A stretch of 64,000 bases of DNA from Blastopirellula retiformator (GTDB lineage: Bacteria; Planctomycetota; Planctomycetia; Pirellulales; Pirellulaceae): positions 62,001 to 126,000 of the forward strand of contig NZ_SJPF01000005.1 of assembly GCF_007859755.1 (NCBI RefSeq), in the 5' to 3' direction. Below the pieces are notes generated by a model that searched no databases, was not told where the DNA came from, and saw nothing but the letters and a program-made list of their open reading frames with translations. Every line of letters begins with the position of its first letter. Position 1 is the stretch's first letter. Positions 8,618 through 17,382 of this stretch are shown here, piece after piece. A program made the position numbers and the translations under genes.

Positions 8618-10063
8618 TTAGACGAGCAAATCGGACAGCACGCGACCATGCACGTCGGTCAGCCGGCGATCGATCCCGTCGTTGCGAACCGTTAGGCGGC
8701 GATGGTCGATCCCCAACAGATGCAAGATCGTCGCATGGATGTCATAAACCTGCGTCGGGTTGTTGCGATCGATCGGCTTGTAGCCCCACTGGTCCGACGG
8801 ACCGTAGCTGACGCCTCCGCGGATTCCGCCGCCGCATAGCCAATTGGTGAAGACGTAGGGGTTGTGATCGCGTCCTTTGCTTCCTTGCGTGCTTGGCATC
8901 CGTCCGAACTCGGTCGTCCAGAGCACGATGGTATCGTCCAGCAGTCCGCGTTGCTTGAGGTCTTGGATCAAAGCGGCGGCGCCGACCGCCATTCCCTGGG
9001 CGAGCGGCCCATGGTCGCGTTTGATATCTTCGTGGCTGTCCCAGTTGCGGCGCGGAAAGCCGTTGTCGTTGCCCGACCAAATTTGCACGAAGCGAACTCC
9101 ACGTTCCAGCAGGCGCCGCGCGACCAGGCATTTGCGGCCAAAGTATTCGGCCTCTTCCGCCGGATTGATTTCGGTGGGGTACTCGGCGCCAGGGCGATCG
9201 AGCCCGTACATCTTGAGGATATGCGCCGGTTCGTCGGAGATATCGAGCGCCGCAGGAGCGCTGCTCTGCATCTTGGCGGCCAGTTCGTAAGAACGAATCC
9301 GCGCTTCCAGCCGAGAGTCGCCGCTGCGCTTTGACCGATGCTGCTGGTTCAACTTCGCCAGCAACTTCAGCCCGGCTGCATCGCCGGCGGCGGTCACATA
9401 GTCGGCGTGGGCATGCAAGTCCTCGATCGGATTGTCGCGCTGGGGGAAGATCGCGGCGCCTTGCGAACTGGCCGGCAAGAAGGCGGAGCCCCAGTTCTTC
9501 GGCCCGTTGCTGGCGAAGCCGCGATGATCAGGCAACACGACGAAGGTGGGAAGGTTGTCGTTGATCGAACCAAGGCCGTAGCTGATCCAGGCGCCCATCC
9601 CCGGAAACCCAGGACGATCAAACCCGGTCGCTTGCAGGTAGGTCGCTTGCGAGTGGACGCCGGTCTTGCCGATCATGTTGTGGACGAAGGCGATGTCGTC
9701 CACACATGCCCCCAGCGGAGCGACAACCTCGCTGATGTGTTTGCCCGACTGGCCATAGGGAGCGAACGAGAATGGCGATTTCATCCAGGGGCCAAGCCCA
9801 TTTTGAAACGCCTCGACATGTTCCCCAAAGTCCGACTTCTCGCCATGATGTTTGGCGAGCATCGGCTTGTGATCCCATAGGTCGATGTGACTGGCGGCGC
9901 CCGCCATGAAAAGCTGCACAACCCGTTTGGCCTTGGGCGGATGGTGCAAGACCGAAACGGCGCCCGGCGTTTGGGCCAGCGACTCTTCTTGCAGCATCAT
10001 CGCCAGGGCGAGACTGCCAAGACTGGCGGAGCCTTGTGCGAGAAAGTTGCGGCGACTGATCAT
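8618..10063 (-). CDS. DUF1501 family secreted protein (set 1)
   Basis: About 481 residues. The N-terminus MISRRNFLAQGSASLG is a twin-arginine (Tat) signal, so the protein is exported folded. The ATG at 10063 is preferred over the in-frame TTG at 10087, since it puts the Tat motif at the start. DUF1501 proteins have a sulfatase/alkaline-phosphatase-like fold; visible family blocks are HHPPKAKRVVQLFMAGAASH, a metal-site-like segment with HIDLWDHKP, and TTEFGRMPSTQGSKGRDHN near the C-terminus. The gene lies 13 bp after the PSD1 gene (10077-13034), forming the pair almost universal in planctomycetes. A role in degrading or binding complex extracellular carbon is commonly proposed but not established. 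Confidence 0.9.
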   Translation of the reverse strand: MISRRNFLAQGSASLGSLALAMMLQEESLAQTPGAVSVLHHPPKAKRVVQLFMAGAASHIDLWDHKPMLAKHHGEKSDFGEHVEAFQNGLGPWMKSPFSFAPYGQSGKHISEVVAPLGACVDDIAFVHNMIGKTGVHSQATYLQATGFDRPGFPGMGAWISYGLGSINDNLPTFVVLPDHRGFASNGPKNWGSAFLPASSQGAAIFPQRDNPIEDLHAHADYVTAAGDAAGLKLLAKLNQQHRSKRSGDSRLEARIRSYELAAKMQSSAPAALDISDEPAHILKMYGLDRPGAEYPTEINPAEEAEYFGRKCLVARRLLERGVRFVQIWSGNDNGFPRRNWDSHEDIKRDHGPLAQGMAVGAAALIQDLKQRGLLDDTIVLWTTEFGRMPSTQGSKGRDHNPYVFTNWLCGGGIRGGVSYGPSDQWGYKPIDRNNPTQVYDIHATILHLLGIDHRRLTVRNDGIDRRLTDVHGRVLSDLLV

Positions 10064-10076
10064 GGGGCGGTTCCGG

Positions 10077-13034
10077 TTAGTCGACAAAGACGAATTGACT
10101 TAGGTTAAATAGCAGCCGACAGAGATTGACCAGGCCATGTCGCTCGGCGTAAGCGACCATCTCGGCCCGCTGCGCTTCGTCCGGCGATTGACCGGTGGCG
10201 AGCAGCACGCCGCGATCGACTTGCTCGGGCAGGGTGGGGCGCTCTTGTTGCAGTCGCTCGGCAAATCGCTCGGCCATCAGCAGGTTGAACGGATTGTTCA
10301 GCAAGGAGAGAGCCTGGAGCGACGTGAGCGTTTCGTTGCGGCGCGGCGTGCTTTGCGACGAGTCGGCGCAATCAAGCGTCGTCATCCAAGGGTCGGGCTG
10401 CGAGCGCACGATAAACCGATAAATGCTGCGGCGATGCGTGGCGGGATCGGACGGATCGAACTTGTGGTACTCGTAGTGGGGCGAGTGGGTCGTTTTCTCG
10501 AGCGCGAACAGGTAGAAACCAGGGCCGCCCATTTTGGCGTCGAGAACGCCGCTAACCGCAAGAATCGAGTCGCGGATCTCCTCCGCTTCGAGCCGGCGAC
10601 GATTCATCCGCCAGAGATATTGATTGCCCGCGTCGAGCTTGGCCTGGGCAGGGTCATGTTCCGATGATTGCCGATAGACGCTGCTGGTCACGATCAGACG
10701 ATGTAGCTTTTTCCAGGATTGCCCGTTGTCGCGAAACTCACACGCCAGCCAATCGAGCAGTTGCGGGTGGGTTGGTAAAGCGCCCATTCGACCAAAGTCG
10801 TTGGGGGTGGCGACGATGCCGTCGCCAAAGTGATACTGCCAGATCCGATTGACGATCGACCGCCAAACCAGCGGATGCTCGTCGGCGGTTAACCAGAGGG
10901 CGACTGCCGCCCGTCGCTCTCCTTCGCTCAGATCGCTAGGTAGCCGCCAGGGGGAGTTGGCGTCCAGCGGCAACACGCCGGGGGACATTTCCTTGCGAGG
11001 ATTTTGCACGTCTCCCCGATGCAGCAAGCGAATCGTGCGCGGCTTCCCGCCGGTCGCCTTGAAGTTTCCCTGCGCGGGAAAGTTGGTCGCGGCGGCGTAG
11101 ACCATGCGACTTGGCGGAAGCTTGGCGATGTCGCGATCGATCGCCGCCAGCGATTGTTGCAGCTGGGTGCGCTGTCGCTCTCGCTCGGGAGGGATCAGCT
11201 TGGAACGTTCGGCGGTTAGCGCTGCGATCTTGGTCGCTCGACGCGGATCGGTATCGCGAGCCCACAGGCCATCGGTCAAATTGGTGCGAGCCCAACGGAC
11301 CGGCGCTTCGATCGAGTCAAGCGCGCGAACCTTGGCGCCAAGTGCGACGTTCTCGCCGGCGGGGTTGAGCGCTTCCAGCTCGGCCAGGGCGAAGATATAG
11401 TCCTTGCTGCGTTCGCCGAGTTGCGTGGCGGTCACGCGGAGGAAGCGAAACGGCTGGTTCAGGTTCTCAAGTGATACCGGCGCCAAGCCGGGGTTCGGAT
11501 AGTCGGCATCGGTAAAGTCGGCGATGATGAGCCACTCGCCTGCGTTCTGTGCAGCCTGGACCTGAAAGCGAACCGGAAATCCAAACCCCGCGCCGATGCC
11601 GGCAAAGTCGTCATGGCAGGGATGTAGGATCAACTCCTTTATCGTTGTTGGCTGGCCAAGATCGACTTCCACCCACTTCGCATTGGTCCGGCTCGCGACA
11701 ATCGCGCTGTGATAGCCGAACGCAGGCGCCTTATCGACCGCCCCGTTTGACTTCAATTCGGCCAGCGCCTTGTCGATCTCCGGCAAGCGAGGACCGGCCG
11801 CCTTGTTAATTTGTTGATCGAGTTCGGCGAGTTCCGATCGAAGCTCCGTCTTCCGTTTCTCCAGCTCTCGCTTGCGGTCTGTGACTTCCGGAGCTTGATC
11901 GTAGGGGCGTTCCGCACGATCAATTGCGGCGAAGGCGGCCTGCAGGCTGTAGTAGTTTTCCTGCGTGACCGGATCGAACTTGTGATTGTGGCAGCGTGCA
12001 CACTGGACCGTCACGCTGCAGAAACTGTTGATGACGTTGGCGACGACATCGTCACGGTCGAGGTTGCGGGCAACCTTGCCATCGATCTTCGACTCAGGCA
12101 CCTCAACATGGCCGATAAAGTCCCAGGGGCCGGCCGCTAAGAAACCGAGCCCGAGAACACCGTCCGGCTCGCCAGGGAAGAGGACGTCGCCGGCGACTTG
12201 CTCTTGAACGAAACGGGCGTAAGGTTTGTCCTGATTCAGCGAACGGATCACGTAGTCGCGATAAGGCCACGCGTTAGGACGCAACTTGTCTTTGTCATAG
12301 CCGCACGTGTCGGCATATTTGACGACGTCCAGCCAGTGCCGCGCCCAGCGCTGCCCGTAGTGATCGGATGCCAGCAGGCGATCGACTAGTTTCTCGTAGG
12401 CGTCGGGATCGTCGTCTTGCTCGAAGGCGGTGATCTCTTCGGGCGTTGGCGGTAGGCCGATCAAGTCGTAGGTAACGCGGCGGATCAAGGCGCCGCGATC
12501 CGCTTCGGGAGATGCATGCAGGCCACGCGATTTCCAGGCCTGGGCGATGAAATGATCAATCGGCGTGCGGGCCCAGTCGCCGCCAGTATTGGGAATGTCA
12601 GGGCGAACCACCGGCTGATACGACCACCAATCGAAGTCGGCCACTTCCGGTTCCTGCAAAACGAACCGATCCGGCCAGCGGGCGCCATCCTCGATCCACT
12701 TGGCGATTGTCTTTCGCTCGGCCGCATTCAGCGGATCGGCGTCTTTGGGCATGTCGGCGGCGCCGTTTTGGGGCGTGATCAATTCGATCAGGTGACTGTC
12801 GGCGGCGTCCCCCGGCTCGATGTATCCGTCGGCAAAGGCAGACTCGGCGGTGCTGAGCGAAAAATCTCCCTTCGGGTCGTCACCGCTGTGACAGCCAAGG
12901 CACTTTTTTTCCAAGATCGGGGCGACTTGCTGGGAAAAGAAATCGGCGGCATGCGTGGCGTCTGCGGCTAGCAAGAGAAACCAACCCGCAATCGCGACGC
13001 TGCGGACGATCGTAGCAGGCAATCGGAAATACAT
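10077..13034 (-). CDS. PSD1 and planctomycete cytochrome C domain protein (PSCyt1-DUF1549-DUF1553), set 1
   Basis: About 985 residues from the ATG at 13034, which begins a signal peptide (IVRSVAIAGWFLLLAADATHA); an in-frame GTG at 13079 is the alternative. Domain order: a PSCyt1 haem-binding region with the CLGCHSGD motif, DUF1549 (PSCyt2) at about 150-360 with CARCHNHKFDPVTQENYY as a second CxxCH haem site, and a coiled coil (DRKRELEKRKTELRSELAEL). Next comes an insert of about 120 residues resembling a discoidin/F5-8 type C sugar-binding fold (WVEVDLGQPTTIKELIL), and finally DUF1553 at about 640-960. The product is likely an extracytoplasmic multihaem protein working with the downstream DUF1501 protein. 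It is divergent from the ECF sigma gene. The coiled coil plus carbohydrate-binding-like insert distinguishes it from the second PSD1 gene in this window. Confidence 0.9.
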   Translation of the reverse strand: MYFRLPATIVRSVAIAGWFLLLAADATHAADFFSQQVAPILEKKCLGCHSGDDPKGDFSLSTAESAFADGYIEPGDAADSHLIELITPQNGAADMPKDADPLNAAERKTIAKWIEDGARWPDRFVLQEPEVADFDWWSYQPVVRPDIPNTGGDWARTPIDHFIAQAWKSRGLHASPEADRGALIRRVTYDLIGLPPTPEEITAFEQDDDPDAYEKLVDRLLASDHYGQRWARHWLDVVKYADTCGYDKDKLRPNAWPYRDYVIRSLNQDKPYARFVQEQVAGDVLFPGEPDGVLGLGFLAAGPWDFIGHVEVPESKIDGKVARNLDRDDVVANVINSFCSVTVQCARCHNHKFDPVTQENYYSLQAAFAAIDRAERPYDQAPEVTDRKRELEKRKTELRSELAELDQQINKAAGPRLPEIDKALAELKSNGAVDKAPAFGYHSAIVASRTNAKWVEVDLGQPTTIKELILHPCHDDFAGIGAGFGFPVRFQVQAAQNAGEWLIIADFTDADYPNPGLAPVSLENLNQPFRFLRVTATQLGERSKDYIFALAELEALNPAGENVALGAKVRALDSIEAPVRWARTNLTDGLWARDTDPRRATKIAALTAERSKLIPPERERQRTQLQQSLAAIDRDIAKLPPSRMVYAAATNFPAQGNFKATGGKPRTIRLLHRGDVQNPRKEMSPGVLPLDANSPWRLPSDLSEGERRAAVALWLTADEHPLVWRSIVNRIWQYHFGDGIVATPNDFGRMGALPTHPQLLDWLACEFRDNGQSWKKLHRLIVTSSVYRQSSEHDPAQAKLDAGNQYLWRMNRRRLEAEEIRDSILAVSGVLDAKMGGPGFYLFALEKTTHSPHYEYHKFDPSDPATHRRSIYRFIVRSQPDPWMTTLDCADSSQSTPRRNETLTSLQALSLLNNPFNLLMAERFAERLQQERPTLPEQVDRGVLLATGQSPDEAQRAEMVAYAERHGLVNLCRLLFNLSQFVFVD

Positions 13035-13107
13035 GGTGGGCAGTACCAGGCGGGAAAGGAGGTGATGAGGGGCGTTCACTAAGAATTGACCCGATCGACG
13101 CCCAATT

Positions 13108-13147
13108 GGTACCTAAAAAATGTCGTCAGACGTTTTTTGGGGGGTAC
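13108..13147. promoter_or_regulatory. Extended inverted repeat in the PSD1/sigma divergent region
   Basis: AAAAAATGTC and GACGTTTTTT (13115-13138) form an imperfect dyad around GTCA, bordered by GTACC on one side and GGTAC on the other. It lies about 75 bp upstream of PSD1 and about 120 bp upstream of the sigma gene. It could be an operator or a hairpin in a leader; the sequence alone does not decide. Confidence 0.35.
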
Positions 13148-13266
13148 TAAATCGCGGCTGGCCGCGCCATACCCTTAATAGCCAGTCCTCGACTTGCCGT
13201 CGTGCCGAGAGGAGAGCGAGTAGAATGAAGGATCCGCGATTCTGCGAGACGAAATAGCAAACCGCT

Positions 13267-13806
13267 GTGCCAGACAAGTCCCCCGCCAATTCGGCCGAAT
13301 ACGAAGCGTTTCTTCGTCTATTCACCCGCGATCAATTGCGGGTGTTAGCCTACATTCGCGCGCTAATCCATGATCATGCGGTCGCCAATGACGTCTTCCA
13401 GGAGACGAGTCTGGAACTGTGGCGAAGCTTCGCGACGTTTCGGCGAGATGAGGAGTTCGCTCGCTGGGCGCTCGGAATTGCCAGACACCAGGTGCTGAAA
13501 TATTGGCGGACGCGCGATCGAGATCGGCATGTTTTTAGTGAGACGCTGCTGGCCGAACTTTCGACCGTCGCGATTGACAGGGTGGGCGAAATGGAGCCGC
13601 GGCAACAGGCGCTCGACCAATGTGTTGGCCAGCTTAGCGATCGTCAGCGAGAGCTCATTCGATTGTTTTACGGAGAGAATCAGTCGGCCGCCGCAATCGC
13701 CCAGGCTTGGGATCGTTCGGTCCATGCCGTTTACAAGTCGCTGAAGGTGATGCGCCGCGCGCTGTTGCAATGCGTCGAGTCAAAGCTGAGCGGCGAGACG
13801 GGCTGA
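13267..13806 (+). CDS. ECF RNA polymerase sigma factor (planctomycete/Verrucomicrobium type), set 1
   Basis: A 179-residue sigma-70 family factor that directs RNA polymerase to a small regulon. Region 2 covers about 15-85: DQLRVLAYIRALIHDH, then the core-binding DVFQETSLELWRSF and the FARWALGIARHQVLKYW helix. Region 4 covers about 115-170: QLSDRQRELIRLFY followed by an HTH (AAIAQAWDRSVHAVYKSL). Translation starts at a GTG (13267) with no strong Shine-Dalgarno. It is followed 25 bp later by a membrane protein of FecR/LamG type, which is the usual partner of this sigma group. The neighbourhood suggests it controls the divergent PSD1-DUF1501 pair (inference). Confidence 0.88.
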   Translation: MPDKSPANSAEYEAFLRLFTRDQLRVLAYIRALIHDHAVANDVFQETSLELWRSFATFRRDEEFARWALGIARHQVLKYWRTRDRDRHVFSETLLAELSTVAIDRVGEMEPRQQALDQCVGQLSDRQRELIRLFYGENQSAAAIAQAWDRSVHAVYKSLKVMRRALLQCVESKLSGETG

Positions 13807-13831
13807 TGAGTCGCCAGACAGAAAGAACCAC

Positions 13832-15412
13832 GTGACCAACGACCAGCAAATCTTGGAACTGACCGATCGACAGTTAAACGGCTCGGCAACCGCTGAAGAC
13901 GTTGCTCAGCTAGAGCAATTGCTGTCCAACGATCCGGCCGCACAGGTCGCCTATCTGCGGTATGCGCTGCTGCATGGTCAATTGTCCCTCTCTTCGCCTG
14001 CTCTGGCGGCGACCGCCGAGAAAACCAAGGAGCCAATCTCGAGTGCGCCGAAAACGACGCGACGCGATTGGCGGTTGGTCTACCTCTCGATCGCGACGGC
14101 CGCTTCGGTGTTGTTAGCGGTGGGAATCGTCACGACGAAACTGGTTCGCTCAAACGTCGATCTTCCTCCGCCGACGCTCACGGACGCCCGAAGCGGCTAC
14201 GACAATCGTCAGCCGCCGCTCGGAATGGTCGGCAAGTTGGGCGCCGACGAACTCGGCCCGATGACCTTGTCGGTAGACCAGGGCGAGACCGAGTTCGCGT
14301 CCAACGGCGGCGCTAGCGTCCGGGTGACCGGACCAGCGATGTTGGGAGTTCCTTCGCGCAGCGGCGGCGTCTTGTACAACGGCGTTGTGCACGCCAAGCC
14401 CGATGGTCCGGAGTCGCGGTTTTCGGTCACTGCCGCCAACCTGCGGGTGGTCGATTCCGGCGCCGAGTACCAGGTGGCGATGCTCGACGATCGGCATATT
14501 CGCGTCGAGGCGCTAAGCGGGCAGGTCGACGTGCAGGCGCGGATTCGGCGACCGCTTTACTATTGGAACTTTGATCAAAGCGGGCAGAACGCCGAGCAAG
14601 CGGTTCCTACGCCGATGACCTGGGGCAAGCGGACGACCCGGGCGACAGGCATCGTTGGCGATGGCGCCGCGGCGTTCGAGAACTCACCAGAATCTTACTT
14701 GCAGAGCGACGAAGGAACCGGCGGCGAAGTCGGTGAAGGAGGCATGGCTTGCAGCAGCGGCATCACGCTGGAAGCGCTGTTTATCTCCAACTGGTCCGGG
14801 AAGCAGTTTGACTACGACGAGATCTTTCGGAAAGAAGATGGCGTCTATCGCATCCTGCTTTCGTTTCAGAACGATGGAGACGTTGGCGATTACGACACGC
14901 CGGAAGTGACGCCGGGGCCGTGTCTATCGTTTGGTCTGTATATCGAGAACCAGGGGTATAGCGAGCTTGATATGCCGCTTGATGGTCGGGAAGGTCGACC
15001 GACGGTCGAGGAGCTAACCGATGGAAATCCTCATCATGTGGTCGCCACCTACGACAGCTTCAGCGGCAAGAAGTCGCTTTACATCGACGGGCGACTGCGG
15101 TTTGGGCATCAATTTCCGGTTGGCGGCTTGGTGCTGTGCGGCGGATCGGCGCCGGCGGTCATCGGCAACATGTGGCGGATGCAAGAGCCATTCGCCGGTG
15201 TGATTGATGAAGTGGCGCTGTATGACTTTCCGCTGACGCCACAGGAGATTGAAACGCATTTCGCCAACGCTTCGGCGGGCGTCTCTTATTTTGGCGTCGC
15301 GGCTGGACCAATCGATCCGGCCCGCTGGCGCTCCGTCACGTTGGTGACGGCCGGAATGCCGCAGGTGTTTGACAAGCAGACCGGCGAACCGGTCGACGTG
15401 TTGATTCCGTAG
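13832..15412 (+). CDS. FecR-like, LamG-domain membrane protein, probable anti-sigma partner (set 1)
   Basis: 526 residues from a GTG start. The cytosolic N-terminus (DRQLNGSATAEDVAQLEQLL) is the zinc-finger-less anti-sigma-like segment seen in planctomycete FecR proteins. One membrane helix follows (LVYLSIATAASVLLAVGIV, about residues 78-96), then a FecR-type beta domain (about 140-235, including VDSGAEYQVAMLDDRHIRV). A LamG/concanavalin jelly roll occupies about 240-470 (GITLEALFIS; LYIDGRLRFG; AVIGNMWRMQEPFAGVIDE). The topology places a sugar- or ligand-binding domain outside and the sigma-binding part inside. It follows the sigma gene with a 25-bp gap. The gene ends 4 bp before the 27-bp mini element. 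Confidence 0.82.
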   Translation: MTNDQQILELTDRQLNGSATAEDVAQLEQLLSNDPAAQVAYLRYALLHGQLSLSSPALAATAEKTKEPISSAPKTTRRDWRLVYLSIATAASVLLAVGIVTTKLVRSNVDLPPPTLTDARSGYDNRQPPLGMVGKLGADELGPMTLSVDQGETEFASNGGASVRVTGPAMLGVPSRSGGVLYNGVVHAKPDGPESRFSVTAANLRVVDSGAEYQVAMLDDRHIRVEALSGQVDVQARIRRPLYYWNFDQSGQNAEQAVPTPMTWGKRTTRATGIVGDGAAAFENSPESYLQSDEGTGGEVGEGGMACSSGITLEALFISNWSGKQFDYDEIFRKEDGVYRILLSFQNDGDVGDYDTPEVTPGPCLSFGLYIENQGYSELDMPLDGREGRPTVEELTDGNPHHVVATYDSFSGKKSLYIDGRLRFGHQFPVGGLVLCGGSAPAVIGNMWRMQEPFAGVIDEVALYDFPLTPQEIETHFANASAGVSYFGVAAGPIDPARWRSVTLVTAGMPQVFDKQTGEPVDVLIP

Positions 15413-15416
15413 ACTA

Positions 15417-15443
15417 GCAGTCTGTTGTTTTTTCAACAGGCAG
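15417..15443 (+). mobile_element. 27-bp minimal form of the multi-hairpin element, copy 3
   Basis: GCAGTCTGTTG, a T run, then TCAACAGGCAG: only the two terminal inverted repeats remain. It is flanked by CTA at 15414-15416 and CTA at 15444-15446. It lies between two convergent genes and folds as a CTGTTG/CAACAG hairpin with a T-rich loop. It is either an internally deleted copy or a minimal transposable unit. Confidence 0.7.
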
Positions 15444-15448
15444 CTAGA

Positions 15449-15850
15449 TTAACTTTTGACCTTATAGCCGATCGCCGTCAGCGTTTGCCGAACCCTTGCC
15501 GCGTGATCCCCTTGGATCTCCAGCAGGTTTTCCTTCGGTTTCACGGTACCGCCGCTGCCGCAGTCGGCTTGCAGACGTTTCAGCAGCGCGGGCAGATCGT
15601 TGGCGCCGTCGGTCAGCCCGGTGATGACGGTCGCTTTGCGGCCCCCTTTGCGTTTTTCGATCTTGATGACGGCCGTTTGCTTGTCAGGCGGCAAGCGGGC
15701 CGCTTCGCGGGCCTCTTCTACGGCTGCCGCTTCACGGCGAGCGGCGCTGGCCGCTTTTTCGGCCGGCGTGCAAACACACTCCGATTCCAATTGACCACAG
15801 TCGTCGCACTTCGGCGGAATATCGAATTGGGTTCCTGCGAACAGACGCAT
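15449..15850 (-). CDS. SUI1/eIF1-family translation initiation factor-like protein (YciH type)
   Basis: 133 residues; the ATG at 15850 is preferred to the TTG at 15859. An N-terminal Cys cluster (PPKCDDCGQLESECVC, about residues 11-26) looks like a small zinc ribbon, followed by a charged alanine-rich linker. The C-terminal SUI1 domain covers about 55-133: IKIEKRKGGRKATVITGL, LLKRLQADCGSGGTVKP, and IQGDHAARVRQTLTAIGYKV. SUI1 proteins bind the small ribosomal subunit and monitor start-codon choice in eukaryotes; in bacteria their role is poorly known. It is convergent with the LamG gene. Confidence 0.85.
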   Translation of the reverse strand: MRLFAGTQFDIPPKCDDCGQLESECVCTPAEKAASAARREAAAVEEAREAARLPPDKQTAVIKIEKRKGGRKATVITGLTDGANDLPALLKRLQADCGSGGTVKPKENLLEIQGDHAARVRQTLTAIGYKVKS

Positions 15851-15941
15851 CTGCACCAACCTAAGCTACAACAAGGCATCGAGAAAACGGCCTTCTATTG
15901 TAGCAGATTCGATTCGATCGACCGGACGCCGGTCGCCCCGT

Positions 15942-16763
15942 CTATTTGGACGCCGACTTTGGCTGGGGCATCTCGAGATACGCCTTGGCGTAACGCTTCC
16001 CCAGTTCGCGGTACGATGCGGCGTCGAAGTGAACGTTGTCCCCTTTGTGGTTCAAGCCGTCTGACGAAACGAACAAGGCGTTGTCGTGGGTTTCGGCGTA
16101 GTGACGCTGGGCCTTGTCGACCGCATGCGTGCTCTCGGTCCAAGGGCGACCTTCAAATTGGCCGAGCTGCCCAAGGATGAACGGCGCGTCGGGGACATCC
16201 AGCTCTTTCCGCAGGCGGTCGACCAGCTCGGTCAGGTTCTTTTCGTACGCCTTCGAGCGCGTGGGATTGGCGTCCCCTTCCCCTTGGTGCCAGAGGATGC
16301 CGCACAGCGTGCCTGACTCGAGCGCCTTTTTCGCCCGGGGCAACATGTCGTCGTACGGATGGGTTTTGGTCGGGGGATCGTAGGCGCCGGGGACCCAATG
16401 CTCGATCGGAGTGCCGCCGACGGCGCACGGGATCAAACCGATCGTGACGTCGGGGTTCGCCTTGGCGATTTCCAGGCCAAAGGTCCGTCCCAAACCGACG
16501 CCGGCGATCGACTTGTCAAAGTGAATCGGATCGACCGCGGGGACCCACTCTCCCTGCTTATTGAGCGTCAGGACGCGTGGGTTCGCTTCTTTGTCTTGCG
16601 GCGCAACCTTACCGCGGCCCGCCATGTTCGATTGCCCGACTAGCAGAAAGAGCTGGAAATTCTCTTTGGCCGGCAACTCGACCGCATCCGGTTCGGCGGC
16701 GATGACCGCAAGCGACGCACACGGTAGCAACAACAGCGACAGCAGGGCAGAGCGAAACGACAT
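15942..16763 (-). CDS. Secreted SGNH-type sialate O-acetylesterase-like carbohydrate esterase
   Basis: 273 residues with a signal peptide (ALLSLLLLPCASLAVIA). Block I, FLLVGQSNMAGRGKV, carries the nucleophile serine in GQSNM. Block III is GILWHQGEGDAN. The C-terminal VHFDAASYRELGKRYAKAY carries the Asp/His pair of the DUF303 / carbohydrate esterase 6 family. It therefore probably removes acetyl groups from sialic acids or plant-type polysaccharides outside the cytoplasm. The region directly upstream is the truncated lipoprotein remnant, so its promoter may lie in former coding DNA. Confidence 0.82.
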   Translation of the reverse strand: MSFRSALLSLLLLPCASLAVIAAEPDAVELPAKENFQLFLLVGQSNMAGRGKVAPQDKEANPRVLTLNKQGEWVPAVDPIHFDKSIAGVGLGRTFGLEIAKANPDVTIGLIPCAVGGTPIEHWVPGAYDPPTKTHPYDDMLPRAKKALESGTLCGILWHQGEGDANPTRSKAYEKNLTELVDRLRKELDVPDAPFILGQLGQFEGRPWTESTHAVDKAQRHYAETHDNALFVSSDGLNHKGDNVHFDAASYRELGKRYAKAYLEMPQPKSASK

Positions 16764-16864
16764 GGCGGGTAGGTTCCTGGCGGATCGAAGGATGGCGGGG
16801 TGCGGCGGGATTGGGATGCCCGCGGGTGATGAACCCCATTGTAGCTCGATCGGCCAGCCGTTTC

Positions 16865-17371
16865 ACCCGACGTCTCGGGATTAGCGAACCGGGCGTGAAT
16901 CAGCGGTCGGGGAGTGAAGTCGCGATCGCCCCAATTGTCTGGCGGCAGCGTCATCGCATTCTCGATGTAAACGCGATAGACGCCTGGCTGCTTGTTGAAA
17001 AATGCCATCGTGGCATTTTTCAACCTCGCCAGGCTCAGAGCATAGCTCTTCGCGGCTCGCAAAATAACGACTTACGTCGCTATTTTGGGATCGTATCCCT
17101 GCGATCCAGCAGCCCGTTGAGAAAATCAACGGACTGCTGGGGGCACGCCGTCGTCTACGTCGAAGGCGCCAAGCTGAAAGGAGCCGTCTGGATGGATCAA
17201 GCCCCACGAACCGGAGTCGACGTCGCCGCCTTCCAGTACGACCCGACCGGTGGTCAAGGGAGCCCCATCAGGAAAATGGATCTTCCCTTGAACGGGATGC
17301 ATCGATTGGCTACCACACCCGAGAAGCGGCGCCAAAAGGGCGACCGCTGATAGGCAGAAAAACGTTCGCAA
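16865..17371 (-). pseudogene. Carboxypeptidase-regulatory-like lipoprotein gene split by the 150-bp element
   Basis: The upstream part runs from a TTG at 17371: a lipoprotein signal (FFCLSAVALLAPLLGCGSQ, lipobox LLGC), then a beta-sandwich start (VQGKIHFPDGAPLTTGRVV) ending in DVDDGVPP at 17138. The element occupies 16988-17137. On its far side the same frame resumes with PGVYRVYIENAMTLPPDNWG and continues to FANPETSG at about 16865, which matches the usual C-terminal part of these lipoproteins. Removing the element plus one CCA restores VPPGVYRV exactly. The natural C-terminus is missing, so the gene is dead. In planctomycetes such lipoproteins follow DUF1559 genes, as here. Confidence 0.8.
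16988..17137 (-). mobile_element. 150-bp multi-hairpin element, copy 4 (full length, inside a gene)
   Basis: Minus-strand orientation. The left end GCAGTCCGTTGA begins at 17137 and the right end TCAACAAGCAG finishes at 16988. It is flanked by TGG at 16985-16987 and 17138-17140 (CCA in element orientation). It interrupts the lipoprotein reading frame and puts a TGA four codons after the junction. Confidence 0.9.
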
Positions 17372-17382
17372 TAGGGGAGACT

